64,000 bases of DNA, taken from an uncultured Candidatus Binatia bacterium. Lineage in GTDB: Bacteria > Desulfobacterota > Binatia > Bin18. The stretch lies in the NCBI GenBank assembly GCA_958296235.1, contig OY282457.1, forward strand, positions 4,481,684 to 4,545,683, written 5' to 3'. The position numbers were made by a program, and so were the translations under genes. Positions 35,248 through 43,520 of the stretch are shown piece by piece. Each line of letters opens with the position of its first letter. Position 1 is the stretch's first letter. The notes below the pieces were generated by a model, which worked only from the letters and a program-made list of their open reading frames with translations, ran no database searches and was not told the origin of the DNA.

Positions 35248-36984
35248 ATGCCTGCCCACTTGCTTAATTTTTTTATTTTTTCCAGCGCCTTGATTCTTTC
35301 CTGGATCGTCGGCGCAGTCGTGCCGCCGACCTGGACGGTAAGCCAGGCCGTGCTGGATGTCCACACGGCCGGCGACGGGCGTTTGTCCTATATTGCCCGA
35401 GGCGAGCGCGTGTATTTCGAGGCGGTTCCCATTGAGCGGGCGGAACTCAATCCGACACGGGTCAATGGCTCGAACGTCGCGCCAGCAGTAACGGAGGAAT
35501 TTGCTGTGGCAACCGTCACACGCGACGGACAAGCCAGGCCTGTTTATTACCGACTCACCGCCCAGTACCACTGGGGCTATTGGTCCTTGCTGCCGGCGGT
35601 GGTCGCTGTGCTCCTGTGTTGGGTTACGAGAGAACCTGTCCCCGCGCTGCTGGGCGGCATTGTCTCCGGCGCGCTGATTCTGGGTCAGTACGACCTGACG
35701 GGCCAGGTGCTGATTCCTGCTCTGGCTACGACCAATGCGGCCGGCATTCTGTTGCTCTATTTGTGGCTGCTGGGTGGGCTCATGGGAATCTGGTCGAGAA
35801 CTGGCGCGGCGCAGGCTTTCGCCGAGTTCATGACGGTGCGTTTCGTGCGTGGCCCAAAGACTGCCAAGCTGGTGGCCTGGATGCTGGGCGTCATTTTTTT
35901 TCAGGGTGGGAGCATGAGTACGGTGCTGGTCGGCACCACGGTCAAGCCGATTGCCGACCGGGAAAATGTGAGTCACGAAGAACTGGCCTATATTGTCGAT
36001 TCGACGGCCTCGCCCATTGCCTCACAGCTCGCGTTCAACGCCTGGCCGGGCTATGTGCAGGCGTTCATCTTTGTTTCCGGGGTCAGTTTTCTGGCGACCG
36101 AAGCGGATCGCATCAGTTTTTTCTTTCAGAGTGTTCCATTTTGTTTCTATGCCATTTTCGCCGTCCTCGGCACGTTTCTACTCGGTATTGAAAAGCCCCT
36201 TTTCCTTGGTAAGCGATTGGCTGCGGCCATGGACCGCTCCCGCGCCACCGGTCAGCTCGACGCGGACGGGGCCGAACCGCTGAGCGCCAGGGAATTGCAA
36301 GCCAGCCATGTCCCCGCGGGCTATACGCCGCACGTGCTGGAGTTTTTCCTGCCGCTGGGCGCGCTGATCGGCATTGCGATCGGCACCTTTGTTGTCACCG
36401 ACTCGCCCAATGTGCACTGGGCGTTTGGCGCGGCCCTCCTCCTGGCAGTGGGCATGGCGCTGGCCAAGGGCATGGCGCTCAAGGAACTCATGGCCGGGTT
36501 TCACGACGGCATCAGGGGCGTGGTGCTCGGCTCGGTTATTCTGCTGCTGGCCATCACGATTGGCGGCGTCAACACCCAGACCGGAGGCGCGGTCTTTCTG
36601 GTTGACCAGCTTGGCGAGAGCATTCCCTACTTCCTCCTGCCGGTTCTGCTTCAACTCCTGACCATGATTATTGCCTTTTCTACCGGAACGAGTTGGGGCA
36701 CCTATGCGGTGGCGTTTCCGCTCGCCATGCCGCTCGCCTGGGCGATTGCCGGGGCGCACGAACTCGCCCACCCCGAGCTGTTCATGACGCTGTGCTTTGC
36801 CGCAGTAATGGACGGCAGCGTCTATGGCGACCAGTGCTCGCCGATCTCGGATACGACAGTCCTGAGCGCCATGTGTACCGGCTGCGACCTGATGGACCAC
36901 GTTAAGACGCAGATCCCGCAAGCCTCGATTGCTGCCGGTCTGGCGGCCATCTGCTGGACCGCTATCGCGTTTCTGACCGCGTAA
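35248..36984 (+). CDS. NhaC-family Na+/H+ antiporter-type transporter
   Basis: 578 residues from the ATG at 35248 (TGGAGAAAA upstream). An N-terminal membrane helix (LLNFFIFSSALILSWIVGAVV) is followed by an extracytoplasmic insert of about 90 residues (residues 30-120), then 10-12 hydrophobic helices. NhaC landmarks: GGIVSGALILGQ, GGSMSTVLVGTTVKPIADRENVSHEELAYIVDSTASPIA, FSTGTSWGTYAVAFPLA, and DGSVYGDQCSPISDTTVLSAMCTGCDLMDHVKTQIPQA. The substrate ion is inferred from family. It starts 38 bases after cas6 and may be read from the same promoter, which is likely incidental. Confidence 0.9.
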   Translation: MPAHLLNFFIFSSALILSWIVGAVVPPTWTVSQAVLDVHTAGDGRLSYIARGERVYFEAVPIERAELNPTRVNGSNVAPAVTEEFAVATVTRDGQARPVYYRLTAQYHWGYWSLLPAVVAVLLCWVTREPVPALLGGIVSGALILGQYDLTGQVLIPALATTNAAGILLLYLWLLGGLMGIWSRTGAAQAFAEFMTVRFVRGPKTAKLVAWMLGVIFFQGGSMSTVLVGTTVKPIADRENVSHEELAYIVDSTASPIASQLAFNAWPGYVQAFIFVSGVSFLATEADRISFFFQSVPFCFYAIFAVLGTFLLGIEKPLFLGKRLAAAMDRSRATGQLDADGAEPLSARELQASHVPAGYTPHVLEFFLPLGALIGIAIGTFVVTDSPNVHWAFGAALLLAVGMALAKGMALKELMAGFHDGIRGVVLGSVILLLAITIGGVNTQTGGAVFLVDQLGESIPYFLLPVLLQLLTMIIAFSTGTSWGTYAVAFPLAMPLAWAIAGAHELAHPELFMTLCFAAVMDGSVYGDQCSPISDTTVLSAMCTGCDLMDHVKTQIPQASIAAGLAAICWTAIAFLTA

Positions 36985-37001
36985 AGCCAGAGGAGATGCT
37001 G

Positions 37002-38072
37002 ATGTCTTTCCTGCTTCGTCTTTGCCTTGGGCTTATGGTCCTGGTTCCGTCTCTGGCCTACGCAGCAGTGCTGGGTATCCCGGGCAATGGCGCTACTCTG
37101 TCGGGCATTGGCGTGATTTCCGGCTGGAAGTGTGAGGCCAACGGACCGCTCACCGTCCGCTTTTTCGATGAGGACATGAGGCCCGCTGGGAACCCGGTTG
37201 CCCTGGTCTACGGGTCCAGGCGGCCCGATGTCCGCGACAATGGCTCATGCCTTGATAATGACCATGACAATGTTGGCTTTGTCGCCATCTGGAACTGGGG
37301 GGAGCTCAGCGACGGGACCTATACCGCGGTCGCCTCTGATAATGGCGAGGAGTTTGCCCGGAACACGTTCACAGTGGTGACTCTCGGGACGCCGTTTCTG
37401 ACAGGAGCGAGCGCCCAGGTCAGTGTCCAGGACTTTCCTCAGGCCGGTGAGACCACAACCTTTAAGTGGAATCAGGCGACTCAGCATCTGGAAGCGGTCT
37501 CGCGGGACCCGGCCTGTAGAGAGACGCTCACGGTGCATCCGGGCGAGACGTGCCGCGGCTCCATCTCTCTTGAGCTTGACACCTCCCGCCTGGGTGAGAT
37601 CAGCACCGGCTTTACTTTTTCTGTTGGGGCTGAGGGCCGGGGATGCCTGAGCATCAGCGGCCTTGCTTCATTCAATTATTGCTATTCGGCCCGCCTGCCG
37701 TCCGTTCTGGGCAGGGTCGGGGTTTCTGTCACCAGGAATGAGGATGGGAGTTGGACCATTGAGCGCTTTCCGCTTGTTGCTCTTGGGCAGTGCGTTATTG
37801 ACTTAACGGTGAAGCCGGGAGCGAAGTGCAGTGGCTCTGTAGATATTCCCCTTGGCGATATTGACTTTACGTTTTTTGTTGAAGCCAGCGGACGAGGGTG
37901 TATCGAGGCCGAGATTGATGTGCCTCTAGTGAATAATAAGGATATCGATGCGTGCTTTGATACTCGTCAGGATTTCCAAAAGGCTCTTGACAAGATCGAC
38001 GATGTTATCGAAATCAGAGCTTTTGCCACCAAGAATGTCGATGGAAGTTGGACGATTACCGACCTCTTCTAG
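37002..38072 (+). CDS. Secreted protein with repeated Cys-rich domains
   Basis: 356 residues from the ATG at 37002 (GGAG upstream). A signal peptide (LLRLCLGLMVLVPSLAYA) leads to a module of about 100 residues (VLGIPGNGATLSGIGVISGWKCEANG to FVAIWNWGELSDGTYTAVASDNG) with two cysteines. Two related domains follow: LTVHPGETCRGSISLEL ... AEGRGCLSISG and LTVKPGAKCSGSVDIPL ... ASGRGCIEAEI, each ending near a DGSWTIERF/DGSWTITDL strand. The protein should be exported and disulfide-bonded. No enzymatic motif is seen. It lies 17 bases after the antiporter gene. Confidence 0.75.
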   Translation: MSFLLRLCLGLMVLVPSLAYAAVLGIPGNGATLSGIGVISGWKCEANGPLTVRFFDEDMRPAGNPVALVYGSRRPDVRDNGSCLDNDHDNVGFVAIWNWGELSDGTYTAVASDNGEEFARNTFTVVTLGTPFLTGASAQVSVQDFPQAGETTTFKWNQATQHLEAVSRDPACRETLTVHPGETCRGSISLELDTSRLGEISTGFTFSVGAEGRGCLSISGLASFNYCYSARLPSVLGRVGVSVTRNEDGSWTIERFPLVALGQCVIDLTVKPGAKCSGSVDIPLGDIDFTFFVEASGRGCIEAEIDVPLVNNKDIDACFDTRQDFQKALDKIDDVIEIRAFATKNVDGSWTITDLF

Positions 38073-38102
38073 GCCGGCTCTCTTGTAGCCGGTCTCTGAA
38101 CC

Positions 38103-39215
38103 TCAGGCCTCAGGCGCCGGCTGCTCGCCGAGGGCGGTGAGCAATTCCTGGCGGACGGAGGCGTCTTGTTCGCAGTCCAGGGCGGTGGTGAGACTGGCCG
38201 TGTGCGCCAGGCGTCCCAGTGCCCAGGCCGCATGACCTCGGATCAGGGGTTCGGGGTCGCGCAGCGCCGCTTGCAGCGGACCGACCGCGGCGGGGTTGTC
38301 GCTATTGCCCAGGGCAACGGCGACGTTGCGCAGCAAACCGCGGCGCTTGGCGCGCCACACTGCGGAGCGCCGGAAACGGGCTCGAAAGCCGTCTTCGTCC
38401 AGCCCTAACAGCGCGGGCAGGGACGGAAACAACTCGTCCATCAGGTCGTGGCGGGGCTGGCCGAACTTGGTATTCCAGGGACAGACCTCCTGGCAGATGT
38501 CGCACCCGAAAATCCAATTGCCGAGCTTGGGGCGTAGCGCGTGCGGAATCGGACCGCGATGTTCGATCGTTAAGTAGGAAATACACAAGGGCGACTTGAG
38601 GACATAGCCCACCGCCAGGGCGTCGGTCGGACAATCATCGAGGCAGCGCGTACAGGTGCCGCAATGGGCGCTCGGTATGCCTTCGCCCTCAAGGTCAAGG
38701 CTGACAAGAATCTCGGCCAGAAAAAACCACGACCCCATGGCTTTATGCAGCAGCATGGTGTTTTTGCCAAACCAGCCCAGGCCGCTGCGATACGCCCAGT
38801 CGCGCTCCAGCAAAGGGCCGGTGTCCACATAAGGCCGGACCCAAAGCCCTGGCTGTTGGTCTTTCAGCAAGGCGATGAACTGTTTTAGCTTCCTTTGAAT
38901 GATAGCGTGATAATCTGTTCCAGCCGCATAGGCGGCCATGCGACCCCGCAGCTCGTGTCGCCAATTCACCTGGGGCAGTACGGGCGGAGAGTAGGGGAAG
39001 CCCAGGCAGATGACGCTGCGGGCTTGTGGAAAGGGGATATGTGGATCAATGCGTCTTTGCGGTTCTCTGGCCAAATACTGCATCTCTCCGGCAAAGCCCT
39101 GAGCCAGCCAGGCATTGAAAAACGACGCGCGCGGGAGCACTGACAGGCGCGTGAAGCCGCACAGGGTAAAGCCGAGTCGTGCTGCGTAGGCCCGGATTGC
39201 GTTTTCGAGGGACAC
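38103..39215 (-). CDS. queG: Epoxyqueuosine reductase QueG
   Basis: 370 residues from a GTG at 39215; a TTG at 39287 would add 24 residues that do not look coding. It makes queuosine from epoxyqueuosine in tRNA, using cobalamin and two 4Fe-4S clusters. Motifs: YAARLGFTLCGFTRL, VICLGFPYSPP, AAYAAGTDYHAIIQRKLKQF, VDTGPLLERDWAYRSGLGWFGKNTMLLHK, the first cluster CGTCTRCLDDCPTDAL, and FGCDICQEVCPWN. The C-terminus has HEAT-type helices (NVAVALGNSDNPAAVGPLQAALRD). queA and tgt of the same pathway are at 56.7 and 59.1 kb. Confidence 0.95.
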   Translation of the reverse strand: MSLENAIRAYAARLGFTLCGFTRLSVLPRASFFNAWLAQGFAGEMQYLAREPQRRIDPHIPFPQARSVICLGFPYSPPVLPQVNWRHELRGRMAAYAAGTDYHAIIQRKLKQFIALLKDQQPGLWVRPYVDTGPLLERDWAYRSGLGWFGKNTMLLHKAMGSWFFLAEILVSLDLEGEGIPSAHCGTCTRCLDDCPTDALAVGYVLKSPLCISYLTIEHRGPIPHALRPKLGNWIFGCDICQEVCPWNTKFGQPRHDLMDELFPSLPALLGLDEDGFRARFRRSAVWRAKRRGLLRNVAVALGNSDNPAAVGPLQAALRDPEPLIRGHAAWALGRLAHTASLTTALDCEQDASVRQELLTALGEQPAPEA

Positions 39216-39273
39216 GGCTTTGTGGTAGCATACAAGTATCCGGGTCAAAACGGCCGGCAGAGGCACACCGGGA

Positions 39274-39302
39274 TTGACGCAGAGCAAGGGAGACCGTATC
39301 TA
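39274..39302 (+). promoter_or_regulatory. Promoter of the erpA/iscA-type gene
   Basis: TTGACG (39274-39279), a 17-base spacer and TATCTA (39297-39302). GAGGAGG follows just before the ATG at 39323. Confidence 0.6.
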
Positions 39303-39322
39303 TCTCCTTTGAGGAGGTCAGC

Positions 39323-39724
39323 ATGGACAATCTGGATCAAGAGACACAACTCCCATCCAACGCTACGCCTCAGGCGGCGGCTCCCACAGCTGACGGGCCG
39401 GCCCTGTCGCTGTCCGATCTGGCAGTAGAAAAAGTGAAAGAAACCATGCTCAAGGAAGGCGTGAAGGAGGGTGGATTGCGGGTCTCGGTGGTAGGCGGGG
39501 GCTGTTCCGGTTTCCAGTATAGCCTGGGTCTTGATACTGCTGCGCGGGACGATGATATTATTGTCGAACAGGATGGCGTCAAACTGTTCGTTGACCCCAC
39601 TAGCCACCAATACGTGCATGGGACCATGCTCGATTACGTCAATGGGCTGCACGGGGCGGGCTTTAAGTTCGTCAACCCGAATGCGACCCGGACCTGCGGC
39701 TGCGGCTCGTCGTTTGCCGTCTAA
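39323..39724 (+). CDS. erpA: A-type iron-sulfur carrier (ErpA/IscA)
   Basis: 133 residues. The A-type fold starts near residue 28 (LSLSDLAVEKVKETMLKEGVKEGGLRVSVVGGGCSGFQYSLGLD) and ends with NPNATRTCGCGSSFAV. The three conserved cysteines are in GGCSGF and TCGCGSSF. The first 25 residues are a Pro/Ala-rich extension. It passes 4Fe-4S clusters to apo-enzymes; many users lie in the window (thiC, queG, nuoI, UDG). A good promoter precedes it and a terminator follows. Confidence 0.93.
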   Translation: MDNLDQETQLPSNATPQAAAPTADGPALSLSDLAVEKVKETMLKEGVKEGGLRVSVVGGGCSGFQYSLGLDTAARDDDIIVEQDGVKLFVDPTSHQYVHGTMLDYVNGLHGAGFKFVNPNATRTCGCGSSFAV

Positions 39725-39753
39725 GTCTTTCTTCCCCAACTGAAGAACTACCG

Positions 39754-39782
39754 AAGGGCCTGGAACTCTCCAGGCCCTTTTG
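39754..39782 (+). terminator. Rho-independent terminator after erpA
   Basis: Stem AAGGGCCTGG / CCAGGCCCTT with a six-base loop, followed by TTT. Lies 30 bases after the erpA stop and only seven bases before the next start codon. Confidence 0.85.
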
Positions 39783-39788
39783 CTTTCC

Positions 39789-40454
39789 ATGCCCCGCTTC
39801 GCTCACCTTATTTTCGATCTGGATGGCACCCTGGTTGATACCAAAGCAGACCTGGCTGCGGCAACGAATCATATGTTGCGGGCGCTGGGCCTTCCGCTCC
39901 TGTCCGTCGCCCAGGTTGAAAGCTTTATCGGGCTTGGCGCGCGGGTGCTGATTGAACGGGCGCTGGGCCAAGAGCGCGCTGCTCTGGTGACAGACGGATT
40001 CGCGCTCTTTCTGGACTATTACAACGCTCATCTGCTCGATCAGACCAGACCATATCCAGGTGTGGAAACGCTGCTCGCAGCCGCTCGCGCCCAGGGGATG
40101 AGCCTCTCTGTTTTAACGAATAAGCCGGAACAGCCCAGCAGGGCAATTCTGTCGGGCTTGGGTTTGATGGATTATTTTCGCGCGGTCATTGGCGGGGATA
40201 CCCTGCCGAAGAGAAAGCCCGATCCGGGAGGGGTTTTCACGCTGCAGCAAGCGGCTGGCGGCGCTCTCACTGAGACGCTACTGGTCGGCGACTCTGAGAT
40301 TGATATGCGCACGGGCCGGGCCGCGGGCATTGCCACCTGTGGGGTGACGTGGGGATTTGGACACGCGGGTTTCGAGGCCTGCCCACCCACGTTTCTGGCT
40401 GAAACCGTCCCGGCCCTTCAGCAGCTCGCTGTGGGTTGGTCGCTACCCCCCTAA
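39789..40454 (+). CDS. gph: Phosphoglycolate phosphatase-like HAD hydrolase
   Basis: 221 residues. HAD superfamily motif I is HLIFDLDGTLVDTKADL; motif II LSVLTNKP; a Lys in LPKRKPDP is motif III; motif IV is LLVGDSEIDMRTGRAAGI. The helical cap (MLRALGLPLLSVAQVESFIGLGARVLIERAL) fits Gph, which clears 2-phosphoglycolate. It starts just behind the erpA terminator with no ribosome-binding site. The 3' end overlaps the converging folP gene by 12 bases. Confidence 0.92.
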   Translation: MPRFAHLIFDLDGTLVDTKADLAAATNHMLRALGLPLLSVAQVESFIGLGARVLIERALGQERAALVTDGFALFLDYYNAHLLDQTRPYPGVETLLAAARAQGMSLSVLTNKPEQPSRAILSGLGLMDYFRAVIGGDTLPKRKPDPGGVFTLQQAAGGALTETLLVGDSEIDMRTGRAAGIATCGVTWGFGHAGFEACPPTFLAETVPALQQLAVGWSLPP

Positions 40455-41315
40455 CGGCCGGCGCAGCCGCTCTGCCATGCGGACGGCTTCAAGCGTCTCT
40501 CTGACATCATGGACGCGGATAATGTGGGCTCCGTTGACCACGGCAATGGCGGCGCAGGTCAGCGAGCCAACGAGACGCTCCTGGACATTTGTCTGACCTA
40601 GAATCTTACCAATAAAGGATTTGCGCGAGGCTCCGACGAGGAGGGGAAATCCTAACGACCGCAGGTCAGCGAGCGCCCGCAGAACCAGGCAATCCCATTC
40701 GTCCCAGGCCATCCCAGGCTCACGAAAAAATCCGATCCCAGGGTCGAGTACAATCTGTTGCTCTGCAATGCCGGCCTGCTCCGCGCGCGCCAGACTGTCC
40801 CGCAGGGCATTCTTGATACGCTCCAAAGGTGGTCCGCTACGGGGACGCTGTTCACTCGCCATCAGAATCGCGCCGGCTCCAGAACGGGCAATCAGCGGAG
40901 CCATAGCCGGATCATTCCTCAAACCACTGACATCGTTGACAATCCGAGCGCCCGCCCGCAGGGCGGCCCGGGCCGGCTGGGACCGCTTGGTATCAGCCGA
41001 GATTGGAATTGAAACAGCCGCCGCGGTGGCTTCAACGGCCTGGGATAAACGTTCGGTTTCTTCTGCTTCTGAAATATCAGTTTTGAGGTACGGGGCGGTG
41101 GACATAGCCCCAATATCGATGATATCAGCTCCCTCACCTGCCAGTGCATGCGCCGTTTCCGCTATCTGCTCACGATTGGTATGGACTGAGGCCGGGTAAA
41201 AAGACTCAGGGCTGACGTTCAGAACGGCCATAATCCGGACCGGCCGTGTGTCGCCGACCGGAACGCCTGCCAATTGCGCAGAAAGGGGGGGAGGGGTGCG
41301 GCTCATGAGGGGCAT
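40443..41315 (-). CDS. folP: Dihydropteroate synthase
   Basis: 290 residues, TIM barrel. It joins pABA to the pterin pyrophosphate in folate synthesis. Recognisable motifs: RIMAVLNVSPESFYPASV (pyrophosphate loop), GADIIDIGAMSTAPY, PISADTKRSQPARAALRAGARIVNDVSGLR, IVLDPGIGFF, LLVGASRKSFIG, and VNGAHIIRVHDVRET. The second motif differs from the usual GGESTRPG form, and the first lacks the SDGG end, placing it in a divergent subfamily. No folK neighbour is seen. Converges on gph. Confidence 0.9.
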   Translation of the reverse strand: MPLMSRTPPPLSAQLAGVPVGDTRPVRIMAVLNVSPESFYPASVHTNREQIAETAHALAGEGADIIDIGAMSTAPYLKTDISEAEETERLSQAVEATAAAVSIPISADTKRSQPARAALRAGARIVNDVSGLRNDPAMAPLIARSGAGAILMASEQRPRSGPPLERIKNALRDSLARAEQAGIAEQQIVLDPGIGFFREPGMAWDEWDCLVLRALADLRSLGFPLLVGASRKSFIGKILGQTNVQERLVGSLTCAAIAVVNGAHIIRVHDVRETLEAVRMAERLRRPLGG

Positions 41316-41441
41316 GCTATACCGTTACTGATCAGAAGTTGAGACCGGCCTGGGGTAGAGACGGCAGGAGCCGCATTTCTGGTTTGCGGGCTCCTGTATT
41401 TTTCACTACACTGCCCTGGCATGAGATAGGAGAGTGGAACT

Positions 41442-42059
41442 ATGAAATTGTACGACTTCCCCCTCAGCCCCTACTGCCAAAAAGTACGCCTCGCGCTGGC
41501 TGAAAAAGAATTATCGTACGATAAAGTCTTTGTTGATCTGACGAAGAGCGAACAGCGCAGTCCTGAATTTCTCCGGTTAAATCCGTACGGCAAGGTGCCA
41601 GTCCTGATCGATGATGAAGAAGTCATTTACGACTCGACGTTTATTAACGAATATCTGGATGACGAATATCCGCACCCGCCACTGCGCCCCGAGCCTTCCG
41701 GGGACCGGGCCCGGGTGCGGATGTTCGAAGACTTTGCCGATACCTCCTTTACGGCGCAATGTTTGCTGCTCTCCGCGGAACTGCGCAAACCCGAAGAGCA
41801 CATCGACCACGAGCGCGTCCAGCGCTACCAGGGGGATCTCATTCGCGTGGTCGAATTTCTTGACCGGCATCTGAACGGCAAAGAATATCTGGTTGACGAA
41901 TTTTCCTTAGCCGACCTTGCGTTTACCCCACGGCTGTTGATGCTGTCGCAGTTGGGTGTTGAACTCCCGTCGCGGCTCAGACATGTTTCGGCGTGGATTA
42001 AACGCCTCCGGCAACGGTCGAGTGTGGACCAGTTGTTGAAGGAACTCAACATGGCCTAG
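41442..42059 (+). CDS. Glutathione S-transferase-like protein
   Basis: 205 residues. N-terminal thioredoxin fold: MKLYDFPLSPYCQKVRLALAEKELSYDKVFVDLTK, LNPYGKVPVLIDDEEVIYDSTFINEYLDDEYP, with the GST signature DST. The C-terminal helical domain has YLVDEFSLADLAFTPRLLML. An SPYCQK motif near the N-terminus could act as a Cys-type active site, as in glutaredoxin-like or SspA-like members. GGAGAG lies upstream of the ATG. Confidence 0.9.
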   Translation: MKLYDFPLSPYCQKVRLALAEKELSYDKVFVDLTKSEQRSPEFLRLNPYGKVPVLIDDEEVIYDSTFINEYLDDEYPHPPLRPEPSGDRARVRMFEDFADTSFTAQCLLLSAELRKPEEHIDHERVQRYQGDLIRVVEFLDRHLNGKEYLVDEFSLADLAFTPRLLMLSQLGVELPSRLRHVSAWIKRLRQRSSVDQLLKELNMA

Positions 42060-42139
42060 CCTGTCCGGTATGGTCCCGGAGCAGGGAAATCCCGATCTCT
42101 TGGATATTGCGTGTCCCCAGTGAGAAAAGCGAGGCTGCT

Positions 42140-42787
42140 GTGTCTGAACTACCCGACATTATTCCGGTTTTTCCGTTGCCGAATGTCGTTCTTTTCCCGC
42201 GTGTCCAGCTTCCGTTGCATATTTTTGAGCCGCGCTACCGCGCCATGGTGCGCGATGTCATTGAGGCCGAGCCCCCGCTCATCGGCATGGCCCTGCTCCG
42301 GGGTGACTGGCAAGAACAGTATGAAGGCAATCCCCAAGTGTTCCCCATAGGTTGTGCAGGGAAGGTGGTGAAGACCGTGCCGCTCCCGGACGGACGGTTT
42401 AATATCCTTCTGCAAGGGCTGCGGGAATATCGCATTCAGGAAGAATTTCACGCTAAGAGCTATCGTCAGGCCCGGGTAGAATGGCTCCCCGAGAGAAACC
42501 AGACGCTTGAGCCCACGCAACGTGAGGCCATCGGCAGTCTGTTAGCGTCCTATCTGCAGAAGGATGAGATTGTTCAGAAATTCTTGACAGATCCCCATAT
42601 CAACGACGAGTTCTTCATTAATTTCTTTGCCTTTCAGCTTGACCTGCTGCCGATCGAAAAGCAAAGCCTGCTCGACGCCGCAACGCTCGACAAGCGGGCG
42701 ACCTGCTTACGGGATATTCTTGACTTCAAGTTGTCAGAGAGTCGCTTACCAGAAGGCGGGGGCGGGAGAAAAGATCGCCTCCACTGA
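42140..42787 (+). CDS. Lon N-terminal-domain (LAN) protein
   Basis: 215 residues from the GTG at 42140 (GCGAGG seven bases upstream; a TTG at 42107 would add 11 residues). The single domain is the LON substrate-binding fold: LPDIIPVFPLPNVVLFPRVQLPLHIFEPRYRAMVRDVI, GCAGKVVKTVPLPDGRFNILLQGLREYRI. There is no AAA or protease part. Stand-alone LAN proteins are common in deltaproteobacteria; function unclear, possibly regulation of proteolysis. Confidence 0.9.
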   Translation: MSELPDIIPVFPLPNVVLFPRVQLPLHIFEPRYRAMVRDVIEAEPPLIGMALLRGDWQEQYEGNPQVFPIGCAGKVVKTVPLPDGRFNILLQGLREYRIQEEFHAKSYRQARVEWLPERNQTLEPTQREAIGSLLASYLQKDEIVQKFLTDPHINDEFFINFFAFQLDLLPIEKQSLLDAATLDKRATCLRDILDFKLSESRLPEGGGGRKDRLH

Positions 42788-42795
42788 AAACTGCC

Positions 42796-42823
42796 TTGAC
42801 AAACATCGGCCCCCTCATAATAG
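42796..42823 (+). promoter_or_regulatory. Probable promoter of the nuoI-moeB-moaD group
   Basis: TTGACA (42796-42801), 16 bases, TAATAG (42818-42823), 67 bases before the nuoI ATG. Confidence 0.5.
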
Positions 42824-42889
42824 TGAAGTGCGGCGCATTCGGCATGTAGTGGCGAGTCCGCTATATATGCGGAGGCAGGCGAGGAGCCC

Positions 42890-43498
42890 ATGAAACGTAA
42901 AGAAGAGATGACTTGGTGGGAGCGGCTGTATATCCCGGAAATCGTTCGGGGTCTTCTTGTCACCATGACCCACTTCTGGAGGAATCTGACCCTGCATATC
43001 CTGCACGCGCTCGGCTTTGCCAAGGAAACGCGCGCCGCGTATACAGTCCAATATCCAGAAGAGCGCAAGCGTTACCCGGATGTCTACCGGGGGAGTCACC
43101 GTTTGACGCTCAAAGAAGACGGCTCGGTCCGTTGTACCTCGTGCTTTCTGTGCGCAACGGCTTGCCCGGCCAATTGTATTCATATCGAGGCCGGGGAGCA
43201 TCCCGACCCCGATGTCGAAAAATTCCCGTTACGCTATGAAATCGATACCTTGCGCTGCATTTACTGCGGGATGTGCGTAGAAGCCTGTCCGTGTGACGCG
43301 ATCCGAATGGACACCTATGTGCATCCGCGTATTTGGGGTTATGACCGTCAGGATTTTATCGAATCCAAAGAAGTCCTTATGAATCGCTCCCGAACCCTGG
43401 CGACGGGTGGACGGGATTCCATCATGGCTGAAATGCTGGAAAGCTATCAGGCAGCAGAGCAGAGAGTGGCCCGGGATATCGGCGCTCCTGGAGCCTGA
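42890..43498 (+). CDS. nuoI: NuoI-type 2x[4Fe-4S] ferredoxin subunit
   Basis: 202 residues. N-terminal helical anchor region (WWERLYIPEIVRGLLVTMTHFWRNL) and the NuoI motif YPEERKRYPDVYRGSHRL, then two clusters: CTSCFLCATACPANC and CIYCGMCVEACPCDAI. NuoI relays electrons inside NADH:quinone oxidoreductase. No other nuo gene is near, although it is full length and has its own promoter, and a rhodanese-MoeB gene follows 22 bases later. So it may serve complex I encoded elsewhere, or another redox partner. Confidence 0.9.
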   Translation: MKRKEEMTWWERLYIPEIVRGLLVTMTHFWRNLTLHILHALGFAKETRAAYTVQYPEERKRYPDVYRGSHRLTLKEDGSVRCTSCFLCATACPANCIHIEAGEHPDPDVEKFPLRYEIDTLRCIYCGMCVEACPCDAIRMDTYVHPRIWGYDRQDFIESKEVLMNRSRTLATGGRDSIMAEMLESYQAAEQRVARDIGAPGA

Positions 43499-43520
43499 GG
43501 CTCTCTTGCGGAGGCAGAAT

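Noticed and set aside
41366..41402. Hairpin AGGAGCC...GGCTCCT followed by T, between folP and the GST gene
   Set aside because: It lies between divergent starts, where a terminator has no clear purpose, and its stem is imperfect. It shares a 14-base GCGGGCTCCTGTAT with the tRNA terminator at 9684, but one shared word is too little to claim a repeat family.
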